Assembly: GCA_938036835.1 (NCBI GenBank)
Contig: CALHWB010000036.1
Location: 1-18,672, forward strand
Source: an uncultured Propionibacterium sp.
GTDB lineage: Bacteria; Actinomycetota; Actinomycetes; Propionibacteriales; Propionibacteriaceae
DNA: 18,672 bases
Direction of reading: 5' to 3'
A model generated the notes under the pieces. It had not been told where the DNA came from and made no database searches. It saw only the letters and a program-made list of their open reading frames with translations. Positions 15,089 through 18,672 of the stretch are shown here, piece by piece. The position numbers and the translations under genes were made by a program. The stretch's first letter is position 1; the number at the start of each line of letters is the position of its first letter.

Positions 15089-16174
15089 ATGTCCGGCAAA
15101 ACGACCAGCCGCCCGGGCGGTTTGAAACAGCTGACCACCTGGCAACCCGGCGGTACACCGCTGCTGGATGTCCGAGAGCTGAATGTCGAGTTCCGCACCC
15201 GCGATGGGGTCGCGAAGGCGATCAACGGAGCAAGTTTCCACCTGGACGCCGGCGAGTCGCTGGCTATCCTGGGCGAATCCGGCTCGGGTAAATCGGTCAC
15301 CGCGCAGGCGATCATGGGCATCCTGGACAGCCCACCCGCGTTCGTCACCGGCGGCGAGGTGCTGTTCCGGGGCGTCGACCTGCTGAAACTACCCGACGAT
15401 CAGCGTCGCCAGGTGCGGGGCAGCAGAATAGCGATGATCTTCCAGGACGCGCTGTCGGCGCTCAACCCGGTGTTCACCGTGGGCTGGCAGATCGCCGAAA
15501 TGTTCCGCGTCCACAAGGGCATGAACCGCGCCGATGCCCGCGATGCCGCGGTCGGGCTGATGGAACGGGTCAATATTCCCGGCGCCAGACAGCGGGTCAA
15601 CAACTTCCCCCACCAGTTCTCCGGCGGGATGCGCCAGCGCATCATGATCGCGATGGCGCTGGCCTTGGATCCCGAGGTGCTGATCGCCGACGAGCCGACC
15701 ACCGCGTTGGATGTCACGGTGCAAGCCCAGATCATGGAGCTGCTGAAGCAGCTACAGCAGGAGACCGGCATGGGGCTGATCCTGATCACCCACGACCTGG
15801 GGGTGGTAGCCGATGCCGCCGATCGGATCAATGTGATGTACGCCGGGCGAATGGTCGAGTCGGCCGGGGTGAACGAACTGTACGCCAACCCGGCCCATCC
15901 CTATACCGAGGGATTGCTCAACTCGATTCCCCGGCTCGACCAGCAGGCTGGCGAACTGGCCGCCATCGGTGGGCTGCCGCCGAACCTGACCAGGATTCCG
16001 CCCGGCTGCGCCTTCAACCCGCGCTGCCGGTATGCCCGGGAGGTGTGCCGGGCCGATCCGATACCCGCCCTGACCGATCTGGGCGCGGGCCGCACCAGCG
16101 CCTGCCACTTCACCGCGGAATTGCTGGCTGGGGAATTGCGCGTCCCGGCGGCCGAGGAGGACGACCATGAATGA
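15089..16174 (+). CDS. Peptide ABC transporter ATPase, OppD/DppD type
   Basis: The start is ATG at 15089 with AGGG about 11 nt upstream; 361 aa. Walker A GESGSGKS (62-69), Q-loop Gln119 in IFQDALSALNP, ABC signature FSGGMRQ (177-183), Walker B LIADEP (198-203) and switch His235 in ITHD are all intact, so it should hydrolyse ATP. The C-terminal oligopeptide/dipeptide-transporter extension carries cysteines 307, 313, 320 and 339. Their CxnCxnCxnC spacing matches the cluster that binds [4Fe-4S] in some DppD/DppF proteins. An extra 26 residues precede the ABC domain. It pairs with the OppF-like protein encoded next; the genes overlap by 8 nt. Confidence 0.95.
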   Translation: MSGKTTSRPGGLKQLTTWQPGGTPLLDVRELNVEFRTRDGVAKAINGASFHLDAGESLAILGESGSGKSVTAQAIMGILDSPPAFVTGGEVLFRGVDLLKLPDDQRRQVRGSRIAMIFQDALSALNPVFTVGWQIAEMFRVHKGMNRADARDAAVGLMERVNIPGARQRVNNFPHQFSGGMRQRIMIAMALALDPEVLIADEPTTALDVTVQAQIMELLKQLQQETGMGLILITHDLGVVADAADRINVMYAGRMVESAGVNELYANPAHPYTEGLLNSIPRLDQQAGELAAIGGLPPNLTRIPPGCAFNPRCRYAREVCRADPIPALTDLGAGRTSACHFTAELLAGELRVPAAEEDDHE

Positions 16175-17174
16175 GAGCATCCTGCGCGCCGATGCGCTGA
16201 AGAAATACTATCCGATCAAGAAAGGGGTGCTGCGCCGCACGGTCGGCCAGGTCAAGGCGGTCGATGGGGTGTCGTTCGGGCTGGCAGCCGGCGAAACCCT
16301 GGGGGTGGTCGGCGAGTCCGGCTGTGGCAAATCGACGCTGGGCCGCCTGCTCGTCCAGCTTGAGCGGCCCACCTCCGGGGTGGTGGAGCTGGCCGGCCGC
16401 CGGATTCGTCCCGGCGAGGAACTGCGGCGGGCCCGGCGCGACATCCAGATCGTCTTCCAGGATCCATATACCTCGCTGAATCCCCGCATGACGGTGGGCG
16501 ATATCGTCGCCGAGCCGTTGCTGATCCACCGGAAGGCCATCGGCTTCAAGGGGTCGGTTCGCGCCCGGGCCAGGGAACTGATCGACCAGGTCGGCCTGAA
16601 CCCCGAGCACATCAACCGTTACCCCCACCAGTTCTCGGGCGGTCAGCGGCAACGCATCGGCATCGCCCGCGGGATAGCGCTCAACCCAAGGGTGCTGATC
16701 TGCGATGAGCCGGTATCGGCGCTGGACGTCTCGGTGCAGGCACAGGTGGTAAACCTGCTGGAACGGTTGCAACGCGAACTCGGTTTGTCTTATGTGTTCA
16801 TCGCCCACGACCTGGCCGTCGTCCGGCACATCTCGCATCGGGTTGCGGTGATGTATCTGGGTCAGATCGTGGAGACGGGCGACCGCGACGCGATCTACCA
16901 CCACCCGATGCACCCCTACACCCAGGCGTTGATGTCGGCCGCGCCGGTACCCGACCCGGTGCAGCAGGCCAAACGCCAGCGGATCGTGCTCTCGGGCGAC
17001 GTGCCCAGCCCGGCTAACCCGCCGGCGGGCTGCCGCTTCCACACCCGTTGCTGGAAGGCCACCGAGATCTGCCGCAGGCAGGCGCCCGGTACCATCGCGG
17101 CCGATGGCACCGACCCGAGCCACGTCACGGTGTGCCACCACCCGGAGGAAAGCTTCGCGGTGCTCTCCGGTTAG
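16167..17174 (+). CDS. Peptide ABC transporter ATPase, OppF/DppF type
   Basis: The ATG at 16167 overlaps the oppD stop and has a strong GAGGAGG site inside the oppD 3' end; 335 aa. The characteristic LKKYYPIKKGVLRRTVGQVKAV start marks the F-type ATPase. Walker A GESGCGKS (49-56), Gln98 in VFQDPYTSLNP, signature FSGGQRQ (156-162), Walker B VLICDEP (176-182) and His214 in IAHD are intact. The C-terminal extension again has four cysteines (289, 295, 302 and 323) in the putative Fe-S arrangement. It is the last gene of the importer operon; no convincing terminator follows, and the next 1.4 kb holds only broken genes. Confidence 0.95.
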   Translation: MNESILRADALKKYYPIKKGVLRRTVGQVKAVDGVSFGLAAGETLGVVGESGCGKSTLGRLLVQLERPTSGVVELAGRRIRPGEELRRARRDIQIVFQDPYTSLNPRMTVGDIVAEPLLIHRKAIGFKGSVRARARELIDQVGLNPEHINRYPHQFSGGQRQRIGIARGIALNPRVLICDEPVSALDVSVQAQVVNLLERLQRELGLSYVFIAHDLAVVRHISHRVAVMYLGQIVETGDRDAIYHHPMHPYTQALMSAAPVPDPVQQAKRQRIVLSGDVPSPANPPAGCRFHTRCWKATEICRRQAPGTIAADGTDPSHVTVCHHPEESFAVLSG

Positions 17175-17401
17175 GAAGCCGCCGGACGGCCATGCCCAAT
17201 AGCGGAACCGGGATCGGGCGAGCCAGCCGGTCAGCTACCAGAACTGGCAGTCCTTACTCGCATCACAAGCCGAGGTGGCTCGTCGCCAAGAAGGGAGTTG
17301 GGCGTGCCCCAGACGGGCAAGACGCGGCGCCGGGCGACGGCCGGGCTCGGCCCGCGGCCGGCGATCACAGGCATATCAGAAATGTCAGACGCGGAGTCTA
17401 G
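17175..17401. other. Gap after the importer operon with no recognisable gene
   Basis: I see no intact gene, RNA gene or strong terminator here. Short frames exist on both strands, including a 102-codon minus frame that extends to 17539, but none resembles a known family or has a good start. A small inverted repeat (AGAC, 5-nt loop, GTCT) lies at 17387-17399. The stretch borders the broken helicase gene and may hold unrecognisable parts of it. Confidence 0.5.
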
Positions 17402-18052
17402 ATTTGTTATTGGATCGACGTGGTTCTCGCGCTGTGGTGGGCTGAGCTGTGGAAGCCCGGCGGCGAAGTCCTCCCGTTGGCGTTCCACTCCTTCAAGGGT
17501 GGCTATGAGGAGGCTGCGGCTACCCTGCCGCTTAACCACGTCACCCGGAACGTATCCGACCTCGACGCCACTTACCTCAACGATGCTCTGACCGCGCTAA
17601 ACGTGTAGGACCGTGACGCACCACGGAAGCTGGAGCCAGCGCTACAGCGTGTTGTCGAGATCTTGCGGCCCGGCGGCAATGGCTCAGTGAAGGCGGCATA
17701 CCTGCAGTTGGCGGAGGCCATCGGCGACGTGTCGACACGAGAACTCCGCGCGCCTCACCTCGCCCACACAAAACGGCTCGCCCAGCTACAAGAGCGACTG
17801 AAGTTTCCTGGACGTCCAGTTCCTGGTCTGACAACCCATCAGGCTAAGGGGGCGAGTGGCAGGTCGTCGGGCTTCGCCTGAGGCCGGACGAACAGGCAGC
17901 CTTGGCCGCCGGCCTCGACAGCGCTCAGGACCTGCATCGCATGACCTACGTTGCCTGCACCCGCGCGCGAACGCACCGTAGAGCTCATACCCCAACCGAC
18001 ACCTGCTTCCCGAGCGCCCAAGCGGCGAAAGGGCCGCGCGAGCACCACCTAA
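17402..18052 (+). pseudogene. Broken C-terminal part of a UvrD/Rep-type SF1 helicase
   Basis: Reading frame 2 from 17402 runs through a TAG at 17606-17608 and continues in the same frame to LTTHQAKG, which resembles helicase motif V. There a run of five G (17848-17852) lacks one base. Shifting to frame 1 gives GEWQVVGLRLRPDEQ, then DLHRMTYVACTRAR, which resembles motif VI. Two bases are then missing in a CG run (17961-17969). Shifting back to frame 2 gives ERTVELIPQPTPASRAPKRR and a TAA at 18050-18052. The restored C-terminus is of the kind seen in UvrD-like helicases, including those in phage-defence loci. No N-terminal ATPase motifs are present between the importer and this remnant. Either the gene is dead or these are sequence errors; the stop codon favours decay. 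Confidence 0.72.
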
Positions 18053-18126
18053 ACGCGATCCGCGCCCGGTCCGCGAGACACCGAACACTAGGGCACAGCG
18101 ACCACGGCGCATCCGTGCGCCTCAAC

Positions 18127-18147
18127 CGTCGTTCGATCGTCGTTCGA
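18127..18147. repeat. 11-bp-period short direct repeat
   Basis: CGTCGTTCGA occurs at 18127-18136 and again at 18138-18147. It lies between the two broken genes. It is too short to assign a role and may be chance. Confidence 0.5.
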
Positions 18148-18222
18148 CGCCCGGAAGCGTGGTGGTGTGCTTTGTAAGCCCCCGACCTCGTCGCCAGATG
18201 AAGAGCCCACCCCAGTGGATGA

Positions 18223-18486
18223 CCAGATCCTATCCGCGAAGCCAGGCGCGAGGTCGGGTGGGTGCTCGGCCCTGCACATGGTGGCCGCTGCTTTGCCACC
18301 GAAGCCGTTCAGGTGGTTCTCGATCTTGACTTTAGCGTTACCGGCTCCATCGCATAACCGCGCAGATGGATGCCCGCAACAGCACCTCCGCGGCACTGGC
18401 ACGCCGCCCGGGATCGCGACCGGAAGCCCACCACGGCCAGAATTGGTTCAGCAAGGGCGAATGGACCGACACCGCGTCACCCGGCG
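18223..18486 (+). pseudogene. Broken C-terminal half of a GNAT N-acetyltransferase
   Basis: Frame 1 from 18223 reads EARREVGWVLGPAHGGRCFA then TEAVQVVLDLDF, the acetyl-CoA-binding region of RimJ/RimL-type GNAT enzymes. It ends at a TAA (18355-18357). One missing C near 18345-18350 explains this: adding it gives GLHRITAQ and continues in frame 3 as MDARNSTSAALARR, then PEAHHGQNWFSKGEWTD, the usual GNAT C-terminal region. The CoA-loop glycine of the common GRGYATEA motif is Cys here (GRCFATEA), a second sign of decay. The N-terminal half is missing. The frame-3 tail after KGEWTD continues to a TAG at 18582-18584 without family resemblance. Confidence 0.7.
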
Positions 18487-18550
18487 AGCCCACACCTGCA
18501 TATCGGCCCATCAGTACCGACAGTCCAGACGAGCCACGCCCCAGAACCGT

Positions 18551-18578
18551 GGAACGAAGCGTAATCAGCTACTATTAT
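18551..18578 (+). promoter_or_regulatory. Candidate promoter of the right-edge gene
   Basis: TATTAT at 18573-18578 is a good -10 hexamer in an unusually AT-rich patch, 38 nt before the ATG at 18617. GGAAC at 18551-18555 lies 17 nt upstream of it; it is a poor sigma-70 -35 but matches the -35 core of many ECF sigma promoters. The two elements belong to different consensus types, so the sigma class is undecided. Confidence 0.3.
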
Positions 18579-18616
18579 CTGTAGACATTCCGTACCGTCC
18601 GAGTGGAGGTGAGGAC

Positions 18617-18672
18617 ATGACACCGATCACCCCGTCAACCGCTGACCGCGCTGGACTGTCCCGCACCGGCCT
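18617..18672 (+). CDS. Start of an unidentified gene, truncated by the window edge
   Basis: An ATG at 18617 follows a strong ribosome site (GGAGGTGAGG at 18605-18614). Only 18 complete codons are visible, beginning MTPITPSTADRAG, and the frame is open at the window end. The visible part is polar, with no signal peptide start or recognisable motif. The function cannot be told. Confidence 0.6.
   Translation, partial: MTPITPSTADRAGLSRTG

Noticed and set aside
16110..17141. A 343-codon minus-strand frame
   Set aside because: It is antisense to the OppF-like ATPase with intact Walker motifs; no independent support.
17231..17539. A 102-codon minus-strand frame after the importer operon
   Set aside because: It overlaps the helicase remnant on the other strand, has no ribosome site and no family resemblance.

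Overview
The window is GC-rich, uses GTG/TTG starts occasionally and encodes actinobacterial-type proteins: an EspC/WXG-like type VII secretion pair, NlpC/P60 and LAS-type wall hydrolases on Ala/Glu-rich coiled coils, a DUF3516-type Ski2-like helicase and an Opp/Dpp importer. It is most likely a chromosomal segment of a high-GC actinobacterium. A relative of Propionibacteriales would fit, but I cannot fix the genus from this sequence.

Left block (1-2796, + strand): the 3' end of a proline-rich protein with an EspC-like C-terminal domain and a 51-bp in-gene tandem repeat, a 355-aa WXG-type protein, and a lipoprotein. They read as a candidate type VII secretion substrate cassette whose secretion machinery, if present, lies outside the window.

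Central minus-strand block (8260 down to 2928): in transcription order, a KDPG-aldolase-like protein lacking the Schiff-base lysine, a LAS-type metallopeptidase, an NlpC/P60 endopeptidase, glucose-6-phosphate isomerase (pgi) and a SanA/ElyC/YdcF (DUF218) membrane protein. The two wall hydrolases share a homologous cytoplasmic tail, membrane anchor and coiled coil but carry unrelated catalytic domains. A 6-bp-stem hairpin follows the last stop.

Right block (+ strand): a long Ski2-like helicase, then a complete peptide ABC importer (lipoprotein binding protein, two permeases, two ATPases). A strong inverted repeat separates the binding protein from the permeases; the four downstream genes overlap or nearly abut.

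Right edge (17175-18672): about 1.4 kb without an intact gene. I reconstruct two broken genes: the C-terminal part of a UvrD/Rep-type helicase (in-frame TAG, a 1-nt and a 2-nt deletion) and the C-terminal half of a GNAT acetyltransferase (1-nt deletion and a substituted CoA-loop glycine). This is a decayed accessory segment or a stretch of poor sequence. A new gene with a good ribosome binding site starts at 18617 and runs off the window. The clearest unusual items are the paired hydrolases, the aldolase-fold pseudoenzyme, the secretion cassette and the two broken genes.
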